A stretch of 64,000 bases of DNA, taken from the NCBI RefSeq assembly GCF_040215105.1, contig NZ_CP157875.1, forward strand, positions 4,196,001 to 4,260,000, given 5' to 3'. Positions 46,857 through 54,341 of the stretch are shown here, in pieces. How positions within the stretch are numbered: the stretch's first letter is position 1; each line of letters starts with the position of its first letter. Under the pieces are notes generated by a model. That model was not told the origin of the DNA and did no database searches. It was given only the letters and a program-made list of their open reading frames with translations. Source of the stretch: Aeromonas veronii. GTDB taxonomy: Bacteria; Pseudomonadota; Gammaproteobacteria; Enterobacterales; Aeromonadaceae. Position numbers and translations under genes: made by a program.

Positions 46857-47969
46857 ATGAAAAAAGTGGATTTGGCCAAGATCACCCTGGGTGTGCTGTT
46901 CCTCAGCCTGCTCATCGTCTCGTGTTTCATGGTGCTGCGCCCCTTCCTGCCCGCCCTGGTGTGGGCCACCATGATCACCATCGCCACCTGGCCGCTGATG
47001 CAGATGGCCCAGCGCCTGTTGTGGGGCAAACGGGCCCTTGCCGCGCTGCTGATGAGCAGCATACTGCTGCTGATGTTCGTCATTCCGCTGTTCATGACCC
47101 TGGCCAACGTGGCGGAGAAGGCACCCATGCTGATAGAGCTCGGCACCGAGCTCAGCCACTCGCCGCCCCCCGAGCTGCTCTGGCTGCAACAGGTGCCGGT
47201 GGTCGGTGACAAGCTGTATGAGTTCTGGCAGCAAATCCTGGCGAGCGGCGGCCAGGTACTGTTTGCCAAGCTGGCCCCCTACTTCGGTCAGACCGCCCGC
47301 TGGCTGGCGGCTCAGGCGGGCAACCTCGGCCTGCTGTTCGTCCACTTCATGCTGACCGTGGCCATCTGCGGCCTGCTCTACCACTCCGGCGAGAAGGCCG
47401 CCGACGGCATCCGCCGTTTCGCCCACCGGCTGGCGGGGCAGCGCGGCGACAACGCCACAGTGCTCGCTTCACAGGCCATCCGGGCCGTCGCCATGGGGGT
47501 CGTGGTCACCGCCCTGGTGCAATCCTCGGTGGCGGGCTTTGGCCTGCTCATCGCCGGCATCCCCTACACCATGATCCTGGTGGTGCTGATGTTCCTGCTG
47601 ATCGTGGCCCAGATCGGCCCCTTCCCCGTGCTGCTGGCCAGCGTCGGCTACCTCTACTGGAGCGGTGACACCACCTGGGGCACCTTCCTGCTGGTCTGGT
47701 CCGTGCTGGCGGGCACCATGGACAACTTCCTGCGCCCCTTCCTCATCAAGCGGGGTGCCGACCTGCCCCTCATCCTGATCCTGGTCGGGGTCATCGGCGG
47801 CCTGCTGGCCATGGGGATCATCGGCCTCTTCATCGGCCCCGTGGTGCTGGCGGTGGGTTACACCCTGCTGGATGCCTGGATCAAGGAGGATGAACATCCC
47901 GCCAGCGACCAGCCGGCACAACCCCAGGGCAAGGTGGTAGCGCCACCCCAGGAGAAGGCGCTGCCATGA
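46857..47969 (+). CDS. ydiK: AI-2E-family transporter (YdiK-like)
   Basis: 370 residues from ATG 46857, the same length as E. coli YdiK. Hydrophobic segments throughout. ITLGVLFLSLLIVSCFMVLR opens, with LPALVWATMITIATWPLM and VQSSVAGFGLLIAGIPYTMI in the middle. LLIVAQIGPFPVLLASVGY, FLRPFLIKRGADLPLILILV and IIGLFIGPVVLAVGYTLLDA follow. The family was first linked to autoinducer-2 export but also includes Na+/H+ antiporters. Starts 17 bases after the Nudix-PAP2 stop, so probably co-transcribed. Confidence 0.86.
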   Translation: MKKVDLAKITLGVLFLSLLIVSCFMVLRPFLPALVWATMITIATWPLMQMAQRLLWGKRALAALLMSSILLLMFVIPLFMTLANVAEKAPMLIELGTELSHSPPPELLWLQQVPVVGDKLYEFWQQILASGGQVLFAKLAPYFGQTARWLAAQAGNLGLLFVHFMLTVAICGLLYHSGEKAADGIRRFAHRLAGQRGDNATVLASQAIRAVAMGVVVTALVQSSVAGFGLLIAGIPYTMILVVLMFLLIVAQIGPFPVLLASVGYLYWSGDTTWGTFLLVWSVLAGTMDNFLRPFLIKRGADLPLILILVGVIGGLLAMGIIGLFIGPVVLAVGYTLLDAWIKEDEHPASDQPAQPQGKVVAPPQEKALP

Positions 47970-47976
47970 TGTGACA

Positions 47977-47998
47977 CGCCGCCCTCGGGCGGCGTTTT
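47977..47998 (+). terminator. Intrinsic terminator after ydiK
   Basis: CGCCGCC-CTCG-GGCGGCG with TTTTGTTTTC after it. Strong. Confidence 0.9.
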
Positions 47999-48053
47999 GT
48001 TTTCAAGATCAAGGTGTAGGCTCTGACCCCTGGATAGTCTCAACATTAGCCTA

Positions 48054-48102
48054 GAACCAAAGTTCGAATCCCTTGCGACAAATCCGAACCAGGGTTCGAA
48101 TC
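48054..48102 (+). promoter_or_regulatory. Two spaced palindromes upstream of the short-chain dehydrogenase
   Basis: GAACCAAAGTTCGAATC at 48054-48070 and GAACCAGGGTTCGAATC at 48086-48102, differing at two positions and 32 bases (three helical turns) apart. Each contains GAAC-N4-GTTC. They lie 73-121 bases before the dehydrogenase start and look like paired repressor sites. Confidence 0.6.
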
Positions 48103-48174
48103 GCCAACCTCCCTCCCCTACCTCCCCGGCGCCCATATCGCCACAATGCCTCCAACACTTCGGAGGAACACAAG

Positions 48175-48879
48175 ATGAACGAACTGAGAGCAACACGCGC
48201 CCTGATCACCGGCGGCGCGAGCGGTATCGGACTGGCCATCGCCGAGGCCCTGGCCCGTGAGGGGGTGGAACTTGTCCTGGCGTCCCGTCGCCAGTCATTG
48301 CTGGAGCAAGAGGCCGCTCGCCTGAGCGCGAAATACGGGGTGAGAGTGCTGCCCCTGGTGCTGGATGTGTGCGACGGCCCCCAGGTGCGTGCCCAGCACG
48401 CCCAGGCCAGCGCCCTGCTCGGCCCCATCGATCTGCTGATCAACAACAGCGGGGTCGGCAGCGACCATCTGGTGCAGGATCTGCCGGAATCGGAGTGGGA
48501 CAGGGTGATGAACACCTGCGCCAAGGGGACCTTCCTGCTGACCCAGGCCTGCCTGCCGGACATGCTGGCCCGCCGCCACGGCACCATCATCAACATCGCC
48601 TCCCAGGCCGCCAAGCACGGTTACGCTAGGGCCAACGTCTACTGCGCTGCCAAGTTTGCGGTGCTGGGCTTCGCCAAGGCGCTGCGGGAAGAGGTGCAAC
48701 ATCAGGGCATCAGGGTGCATACCCTCTGCCCCGGCCTGGTACAGGTGCCGCCCCCGACCTGCGCCAGTGAGCGCAAGCCCGGCTGGTTACAGGTGGAAGA
48801 TCTGGCCGAGGCCGTGCTCTACACCCTGCGCCAACCCGCCCACGTCCAGCTCGACGAGATCGGCATGACGGGGATCTGA
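48175..48879 (+). CDS. Short-chain dehydrogenase/reductase
   Basis: 234 residues from ATG 48175 (GGAGGAACACAAG ahead). Rossmann motif ALITGGASGIGLAIAEALA, NNSG at about residue 91, and an active-site Ser in IINIASQAAKHGYARANVYC with the Tyr-x3-Lys pair YCAAK. Classical cytoplasmic SDR, NAD(P)-dependent. ARANVYCAAKFAVLGFAKAL is standard. The substrate is unknown. A stand-alone gene, probably under the palindromic operators upstream. Confidence 0.87.
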   Translation: MNELRATRALITGGASGIGLAIAEALAREGVELVLASRRQSLLEQEAARLSAKYGVRVLPLVLDVCDGPQVRAQHAQASALLGPIDLLINNSGVGSDHLVQDLPESEWDRVMNTCAKGTFLLTQACLPDMLARRHGTIINIASQAAKHGYARANVYCAAKFAVLGFAKALREEVQHQGIRVHTLCPGLVQVPPPTCASERKPGWLQVEDLAEAVLYTLRQPAHVQLDEIGMTGI

Positions 48880-48910
48880 CCCAGGTGCGCCATCTTACGA
48901 CAGCAATGAC

Positions 48911-48933
48911 AAGGGGCACCGAGGCGCCCCTTT
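48911..48933. terminator. Bidirectional terminator
   Basis: AAGGGGC / GCCCCTT stem around an eight-base loop, followed by TAGTATTT. It lies between the dehydrogenase (+) and the exported agmatine deiminase (-). Confidence 0.7.
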
Positions 48934-48970
48934 AGTATTTCATTCCGGCATAAACAGCCAGAGCAGGATA

Positions 48971-50092
48971 TCAGGCAGGCTGATGCAGGGTGATGCAGTG
49001 GATGCCACCGCCACCGGCGGCCACAGGATCTATATCGATCTGCACTATCTTGCGACCCGGATAGAGACGGGCCAGCAGATCCCGGCAGTAACGGTCGGCC
49101 TTGGCATCCCCGAACTGGGGGGTGATGACGGCGCCGTTGATGGGCAGGTAGTTGATGTAACCGGCGGCAAAGTCCGGGCTGCGGCTGAATTTATTGTCTC
49201 GCCCACCGAGCGGGGGTGGCAGCTGATGCAGCTCCAGCTTGTTGCCATCGGCGTCCGCCGCCTGCTGCAAGATGGCCAGGTGCTGGCGGGTCACCTTGTA
49301 GTCGTAGGAGTCGGGATCATTGTCCATGTTGATCACCACCACCCCGGGGCGCACGAAGCGGGCGTAGAAGTCTACGTGGGCGTCCGTGATGTCACGGCCC
49401 TTGATCCCCGGCAGCCAGATGATCTTGCGCAGCCCCAGGTTGGCCTTGAGCTCCGCCTCCACCTGAGCCTTGGTAAGGCCCGGATTGCGGTTGCTGTTGA
49501 TCCAGCTGCTCTCGGTCATGATGGCGGTGCCGTTGCCGTCCACCTCTATGCCGCCCCCCTCGCCGATGAGATCGCTCTGCTGGTAATAAGCGTCCGCCTG
49601 ACGGCTCACCAGGGAGGCTATCCTGGCGTCATAGCTGTGCTCCTGCTTGTCTCCCCAACCGTTGAAGTTGAAGTCCACCAGCCCGAGCTCCCCCTGCTCA
49701 TCCTGCACGAAGACGCCGCCGGTATCCCGCAGCCAGATGTCATCCATCACGGCGTGGATGAAGTGGGTGTTGCGCTCGCCGCACAGCTGGCGCGCCAGAT
49801 CCTCTTCTTCCTCGTGACAGAGCACGTTGACCCGGGTGTAGGGGGCCATGGCTTTCACCAAGCGGCCTATGGTGGCCTGCACGTCCTTGTAGTTGCGACC
49901 CCAGATCTCGCTGTTGGCGCCAAAAGCCACCCAGACCTGAGCCTGGGGGGAGGACTCTTCCGGCATGTGGTAGCGACCGGCGACACTGCTCTCGCCGGCG
50001 GCGAAGGCCGAGCGGGCGCCGGGCAGGCTGCCAAACCCGGCGATGGCGCCGAGGGCGACCAGCTGTTTCAATACATGGCGTCGGGAAAACAT
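48971..50092 (-). CDS. Exported agmatine deiminase family protein (Tat signal)
   Basis: 373 residues. N-terminus MFSRRHVLKQLVALGAIAGF has a twin-arginine motif (SRRHVLK) before a hydrophobic stretch, with cleavage near SAFAAG. The mature domain is a five-bladed guanidino-modifying enzyme fold: VWVAFGANSEIWGR, DDIWLRDTGGVF (Asp, Arg), IGEGGGIEVDGNGTAIMTES, DAHVDFYARFV (catalytic His) and GGGGIHCITLHQP with the nucleophile Cys. It converts agmatine to N-carbamoylputrescine, or may act on peptidyl-arginine-like substrates. It is a paralogue of aguA in the same operon, placed 17 bases after the PotF-like gene. Confidence 0.83.
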   Translation of the reverse strand: MFSRRHVLKQLVALGAIAGFGSLPGARSAFAAGESSVAGRYHMPEESSPQAQVWVAFGANSEIWGRNYKDVQATIGRLVKAMAPYTRVNVLCHEEEEDLARQLCGERNTHFIHAVMDDIWLRDTGGVFVQDEQGELGLVDFNFNGWGDKQEHSYDARIASLVSRQADAYYQQSDLIGEGGGIEVDGNGTAIMTESSWINSNRNPGLTKAQVEAELKANLGLRKIIWLPGIKGRDITDAHVDFYARFVRPGVVVINMDNDPDSYDYKVTRQHLAILQQAADADGNKLELHQLPPPLGGRDNKFSRSPDFAAGYINYLPINGAVITPQFGDAKADRYCRDLLARLYPGRKIVQIDIDPVAAGGGGIHCITLHQPA

Positions 50093-50109
50093 CTTTCTAC
50101 TCCTAAGGT

Positions 50110-51207
50110 TCAGAGGCTGCTCTTGAAGCGAGTCCAGGCTCGCATGCGGGCACGCATCTGGGATTGAGCGATATCCTGGCCCGGAATGAGCCGCTGGTAG
50201 CTGGCCTCGTCCAGGTAGATATCCGGGTTGGCCGTCATGGTGGCATCCACCATGGGCTTGGCCTTGGCACTGGCGGTCGGATAGCCGGTGCTGTTGGTGA
50301 TGGCCGCCATGTTGGCAGGACGCATCACGAAGTTGATAAAGGCATAGGCATATTCAGGATGGGGGGCATCCGTCGGGATCGCCATGGTGTCCATCCAGAT
50401 GGTGCTCCCCTCCTTCGGCAATCTGTATTCGAAGTCGGCCCCCTTGCCTGACTCGGCGGCCGCGCGCCTGGCCTGGGTCATGTCGCCGCTGTAACCCAGA
50501 GAGAGGCAGAGATCCCCGTTCACCAGCTGGGTCACCGGCTGGGACTGGAACTTGCGGATATAGGGCTTAAACCCTTTGAGCAGGGCCAGGGCCGCCTCCA
50601 GATCCGCCGCCTTGCCGCTGCGGGGATCCCGCCCAAGGTAGTGCAGCACCACAGCCAGCACCTCGTCCGGGGAGTCCACGACCGAGATGCCGCAATCTGC
50701 AAATTTTGCCGCCAGCTCGGGCTTGAACAGCATGTCTAGGCTGTTCACCGGGGCATCCGGCATCCGCTGCTTGATCGCATCCGCATTGTAGGTGAGCCCT
50801 ATGGTGCCCCAGGTGTAGGGCACCACGGCCTCCTTCGCATGGGGATAGGCCTGCTGCAAGCGCACCAGCTCGGGGTCTATGTCCTCAAGGTGCTGCAACT
50901 TGCCCTTGTCGAGGGGCTGCAGACTGCCCGCCCGCATCAGCCGCTCTGCCACCGTATCGCCGGGGAAGATGAGGTCATACCCGCTGCGACCCGCCATCAG
51001 CTTGGCCTCCAGGGTCTCGCTGCTGTCCATCACGTCGTAGATGACCCGGATCCCTGTCTCCCTGGTGAAGGCGCTCAGGGTATCGGGGGCGAAATAATCG
51101 GACCAGTTGTAGAGGCGCAGCACCTTCTCCTCCTGCGCCTCCTCGGCCTGAACCCCTACGTTCAGCAGCAGGGCCAGCCCCATGGCTATCTTGGTCAAAG
51201 CGCTCAT
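50110..51207 (-). CDS. PotF-like polyamine-binding periplasmic protein
   Basis: 365 residues from ATG 51207, overlapping the aguB stop as ATGA. Sec signal MSALTKIAMGLALLLNVGVQ, cleaved before EEAQE. The mature part matches polyamine-binding proteins: VLRLYNWSDYFAPDTLSAFT, YDVMDSSETLEAKLMAGRSG, YTWGTIGLTYNADAI, KSTxWMDTMAIP-like STIWMDTMAIPTDAPHPEYA, and NSTGYPTASAKAKP. It probably binds putrescine or agmatine. No ABC permease or ATPase is adjacent, so it is an orphan that may use another transporter. Confidence 0.88.
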   Translation of the reverse strand: MSALTKIAMGLALLLNVGVQAEEAQEEKVLRLYNWSDYFAPDTLSAFTRETGIRVIYDVMDSSETLEAKLMAGRSGYDLIFPGDTVAERLMRAGSLQPLDKGKLQHLEDIDPELVRLQQAYPHAKEAVVPYTWGTIGLTYNADAIKQRMPDAPVNSLDMLFKPELAAKFADCGISVVDSPDEVLAVVLHYLGRDPRSGKAADLEAALALLKGFKPYIRKFQSQPVTQLVNGDLCLSLGYSGDMTQARRAAAESGKGADFEYRLPKEGSTIWMDTMAIPTDAPHPEYAYAFINFVMRPANMAAITNSTGYPTASAKAKPMVDATMTANPDIYLDEASYQRLIPGQDIAQSQMRARMRAWTRFKSSL

Positions 51208-52103
51208 GATGGACGCCCTCCCCGATGGCTGCGTCCGTCCAGACTCAGCAAGGCGCCATACATCTCGGGGCGGCGATCCCGATAGATGCCCCAACAAAGC
51301 CGCTCCTCCGCCATGGCGGCCAGATCCAGCGCCTGCACTAGCACCCCCTGGCTGTCCCTGTCCGCCTCGGCCAGCAGGGCCCCCTTGTGATCCGTGATGA
51401 AGGAGGAGCCATAGAAGCGCATCTGAAGTTCGGGATCCCGGGTCGCCACCTCGCGTCCGATGCGGTTGGCGGCGATCACCGGCATGATGTTGGCGGCGGC
51501 GTGACCGCGCTGAGTCAGCTGCCAGTGATCCCGCGAATCGAGCGCGGCCGCACCCGGCTCGGAGCCGATGGCGGTGGGATAGAGCAGCAGCTCGGCCCCC
51601 TGCAGCGCCATGGCACGGGCCGCCTCCGGGAACCACTGATCCCAGCAGATGCCGACCCCGATGCGGCCGGCGGCCGTGTCCCAGACCCGAAACCCTGTGT
51701 CCCCCGGGCTGAAGTACTCCTTCTCCTGATAGCCGATGGCGTTCGGGATATGGGTCTTGCGATAGACCCCGAGCAGCCGGCCATCCTCATCCGCCATCGC
51801 CAGGGAGTTGAAGTAGGCGTTGCCCGCGCGCTCGAACCAGCTGATGGGCAACACCACCCCCAGCTCCCGCGCCAGGGCCGAGAAGCGGCGCAGCACCCGG
51901 CTCTGCTCGAACGGTTCCGCCAGCGCCAGATGACCGTGGTATTGCTCGATGCAGAAGTAAGGGGTGGCGAACAGCTCCTGCAACAGCACCAGGTTGGCCC
52001 CCTTGGCGGCGGCTTCCCGTACCAGGCTCTCCGCCATGTCCAGATTGTGCTCCAGCTCCCAGCTGCAGGCGAATTGCGTGGTGGCGACGACTATCTTGCT
52101 CAT
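51204..52103 (-). CDS. aguB: N-carbamoylputrescine amidase (AguB), nitrilase fold
   Basis: 299 residues from ATG 52103 (GGGAGGG seven bases ahead). Nitrilase catalytic triad: Glu in VLLQELFATPYF, Lys in YRKTHIPNAIGYQEK, Cys in GVGICWDQWFPEAARAMAL. It converts N-carbamoylputrescine to putrescine, the second step after agmatine deiminase. The chain ends ERLCWGIYRDRRPEMYGALL as in the family. The start is coupled to the preceding 23-codon ORF by an ATGA overlap. Confidence 0.94.
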   Translation of the reverse strand: MSKIVVATTQFACSWELEHNLDMAESLVREAAAKGANLVLLQELFATPYFCIEQYHGHLALAEPFEQSRVLRRFSALARELGVVLPISWFERAGNAYFNSLAMADEDGRLLGVYRKTHIPNAIGYQEKEYFSPGDTGFRVWDTAAGRIGVGICWDQWFPEAARAMALQGAELLLYPTAIGSEPGAAALDSRDHWQLTQRGHAAANIMPVIAANRIGREVATRDPELQMRFYGSSFITDHKGALLAEADRDSQGVLVQALDLAAMAEERLCWGIYRDRRPEMYGALLSLDGRSHRGGRPS

Positions 52104-52171
52104 CCGTATACCCTCCCTGACATGCACTCCTGCTGATAGACAAACTGCATGGTTGCGACGACCTTGTTCAT
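52100..52171 (-). CDS. 23-codon leader ORF resembling the aguB start
   Basis: Reads MNKVVATMQFVYQQECMSGR then VYG and stop. It has its own GGGAGGAGAGATTC site and ends in ATGA shared with aguB. Its first codons align with the aguB beginning (MSKIVVATTQFACSW) at protein and DNA level, apart from one codon, so it looks like a truncated duplication of the aguB start that may now act as a leader peptide. Confidence 0.5.
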   Translation of the reverse strand: MNKVVATMQFVYQQECMSGRVYG

Positions 52172-52200
52172 GAATCTCTCCTCCCTGATCCCGTCATGGA

Positions 52201-52226
52201 GCCTCGCCGGGTTCACCCGGCGAGGC
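52201..52226 (-). other. Intercistronic hairpin between aguA and aguB
   Basis: GCCTCGCCGGG-TTCA-CCCGGCGAGGC, an 11-bp GC-rich stem directly after the aguA stop and about 30 bases before the leader ORF. No T-run follows, so it is more likely an attenuation or mRNA-stability structure than a terminator. Confidence 0.65.
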
Positions 52227-52232
52227 GCGTCC

Positions 52233-53291
52233 CTATCCTTGACCTTGCAACGGCCAGGCCGGCTGCTGCTGGGTGATGCAGTGAATGCCGCCACCGCCGT
52301 GGGCCAGCTGGTTGATGCGCACCGGCACCAGCTGCCTGTCCGGGAAGGCGAGCCTCAGCACCTCGCCCGCCGCCTCGTCTGCTGCCACGCCGTAGGCAGG
52401 CATGATGATGGCGCCGTTGGCGATGTAGAAGTTGGTGTAGGAGGCGCAGAACACCTCGGCCTCGGCGTCCACCGCCTCGCTCGCCTCGAACAGCTCGAGG
52501 CACTCGAAGGATCGCCCCCTGGCATCGGTGGCCAGGGCCAGGGCGCGGCGGTTCTCCCGCACGACCCGGCCATAGATGGAGTTCGCATCCAGGGTCGCAT
52601 CCACCAGCAGGTGGCCGGGGCGGCTGAAGGCGCAGACCCCGTCCACGTGACCGTCCGTCATGTCGCCGGTGACGTGATCCGGATCCCCCGGTAGCCAGAT
52701 GGTCTTCTCGATGCCGAGCAGGCGGCTGAAGATCCCTTCGATCTCCCGCTTGTTCATGCCGGGGTTGCGGTTGCTGTTGAGCAGCACGGATTCCGTGGTG
52801 ATCAGGGTGCCCTCGCCGTCCACGTGGATGGCGCCCCCCTCGTTGGCGAGGAAGCTGCCGATGCAATCCAGCTCCAGGCTGTTGAGGACACGCCGCGCCA
52901 GCCCCTCGTCCAGACCGTGGGCCGACTTGCCCCCCCAGGCGTTGAAGCGCCAGCTGACCCCAGCGGTGCCGAGCTCGGGGTGGCAGATGAAGGTGGGGCC
53001 AGAGTCCCGGCACCAGCTGTCATCCACCGGCAGGGGAATGAAGCGCACCCCCTCGCCGCACAGGGCGCGAGCCTCGGCCTGTGCGGCGGGATCCACCACC
53101 AGGTTCACCGGTTCGAAGCGGGCGATGGCGTTGACCACCCGGGCGAAGTCTTGCTGCACCTGAGCCAGGGTCACCCCCCAGCCGTTTTCCCACAGCGCCT
53201 TGTTGTGCGGCCAGACCATCCAGGTCGCCGCGTGCCGGCACCATTCGCCGGGCATAAACCAGCCTGCTGCCATCATTCCCTGCTCGCGCAT
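52233..53291 (-). CDS. aguA: Agmatine deiminase (AguA), cytoplasmic
   Basis: 352 residues, no signal peptide. Seen: GWFMPGEWCRHAATWMVWPH, DDSWCRDSGPTFI, FLANEGGAIHVDGEGTLITT, NSNRNPGMNK, DGHVDGVCAFSRPG (catalytic His) and HGGGGIHCITQQQP (nucleophile Cys). It hydrolyses agmatine to N-carbamoylputrescine and ammonia, feeding AguB. First gene of the leftward operon, divergent from a LysR regulator. A second, exported paralogue lies at the operon end. Confidence 0.93.
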   Translation of the reverse strand: MREQGMMAAGWFMPGEWCRHAATWMVWPHNKALWENGWGVTLAQVQQDFARVVNAIARFEPVNLVVDPAAQAEARALCGEGVRFIPLPVDDSWCRDSGPTFICHPELGTAGVSWRFNAWGGKSAHGLDEGLARRVLNSLELDCIGSFLANEGGAIHVDGEGTLITTESVLLNSNRNPGMNKREIEGIFSRLLGIEKTIWLPGDPDHVTGDMTDGHVDGVCAFSRPGHLLVDATLDANSIYGRVVRENRRALALATDARGRSFECLELFEASEAVDAEAEVFCASYTNFYIANGAIIMPAYGVAADEAAGEVLRLAFPDRQLVPVRINQLAHGGGGIHCITQQQPAWPLQGQG

Positions 53292-53332
53292 CTCAGCCTC
53301 TCTGATTAGGTACTATTAAGGTTGTTGACGAT

Positions 53333-53351
53333 GGGAATAGACTATTCTCCC
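53333..53351. promoter_or_regulatory. Inverted repeat between aguA and the LysR gene
   Basis: GGGAATAGACTATTCTCCC: arms GGGAATA and TATTC(T)CCC around GAC, located 42 bases before aguA and 57 before the LysR gene. Candidate operator for the divergent regulator. Confidence 0.5.
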
Positions 53352-53407
53352 GAGAGGTGGGTAACAAACGATCGATTTTCGGTAAAAGTGATAAGTGGAG
53401 CTAATCA

Positions 53408-54289
53408 ATGATGTTCAAACACTGGCCTCCCCTCAACGTGCTGCGGGGCTTCGAGGCGGCGGCCAGGCTCGGCAGTTTTCATCAGGCGGCGCAGGAGCTG
53501 CACCTGACCCAGTCTGCCATCAGCCAGCAGATCCGCTCCCTGGAGGAGCTGATCGGCCAGCCCCTGTTTTATCGGCAGGGTCGCTCCGTAGCCCTGACCG
53601 ACGCGGGCCAGGATCTGCTGGAAACCACCCAGAAGGTACTGCTGCAACTGGCGGTGGGGATCCAGCGGCTTGAGCAGTACCGTAAGCCGAACCAGCTGGT
53701 GCTCAACACCAGCACCGCCATCGCCCGCCACTGGCTGCTGCCCCGGCTGGCCGATTTCCACCGCCAGCATCCCGGCATCGATCTCTGGCTGTTCACCGGC
53801 GACGACACCCCGAACATGGCCGAGCAGACCATAGACATAGCGCTGCGCTGGGGCCTGGCACCCCAGGTGGAGTGCCGCCATCAGCCGCTGTTGGCGGATC
53901 GGCTGCTGCCGGTGGCGAGCCCGGCGGTGCTGGCACAACCGGCGCAGGAGCGCACCACCCTGCACGGGGAACGGGAGATGGACTGGCACCACTGGACCCT
54001 CAAAGGGGGCGAGGATCTGCAGCTGCTCACCCAGGGGCTCAACTTCTCCGATCCCGGTCTGCTGCTGGATGCCGCCCAGGCAGGCCTGGGGGTGGCGCTG
54101 GTGAGCGAGCGACTCTCCCGCACGGCCCGCCAGCAGGGACTGCTGCAACCCCTCTCCAGCCACAGGGTCCCCGGCCCGAGCTGGAGCCTGCTGGTCCATC
54201 AGGAGAGCGATGGCGGCCACCAGTGCCGCACCTTCTGCCACTGGCTGGAGCGGCAGTTTGCCGAGGGGGGTGAGGAGGCGAACCTCTGA
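53408..54289 (+). CDS. LysR-family regulator, probable activator of the agu operon
   Basis: 293 residues, ATGATG start with GTGGAG ahead. LysR helix-turn-helix (PPLNVLRGFEAAARLGSFHQ, TQSAISQQIRSLEELIGQPL) and effector domain (QPLLADRLLPVASPAVLA, LLDAAQAGLGVALVSERL). The first helices resemble GcvA-like regulators. Divergent from aguA, with a 116-base gap containing an inverted repeat, so it likely responds to agmatine or putrescine; the ligand is inferred from position only. Confidence 0.82.
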   Translation: MMFKHWPPLNVLRGFEAAARLGSFHQAAQELHLTQSAISQQIRSLEELIGQPLFYRQGRSVALTDAGQDLLETTQKVLLQLAVGIQRLEQYRKPNQLVLNTSTAIARHWLLPRLADFHRQHPGIDLWLFTGDDTPNMAEQTIDIALRWGLAPQVECRHQPLLADRLLPVASPAVLAQPAQERTTLHGEREMDWHHWTLKGGEDLQLLTQGLNFSDPGLLLDAAQAGLGVALVSERLSRTARQQGLLQPLSSHRVPGPSWSLLVHQESDGGHQCRTFCHWLERQFAEGGEEANL

Positions 54290-54341
54290 GGGGGGTCACT
54301 GAATCGGCCAACCCGCCGTGGTTAAATGGTGGATTAGCCCC

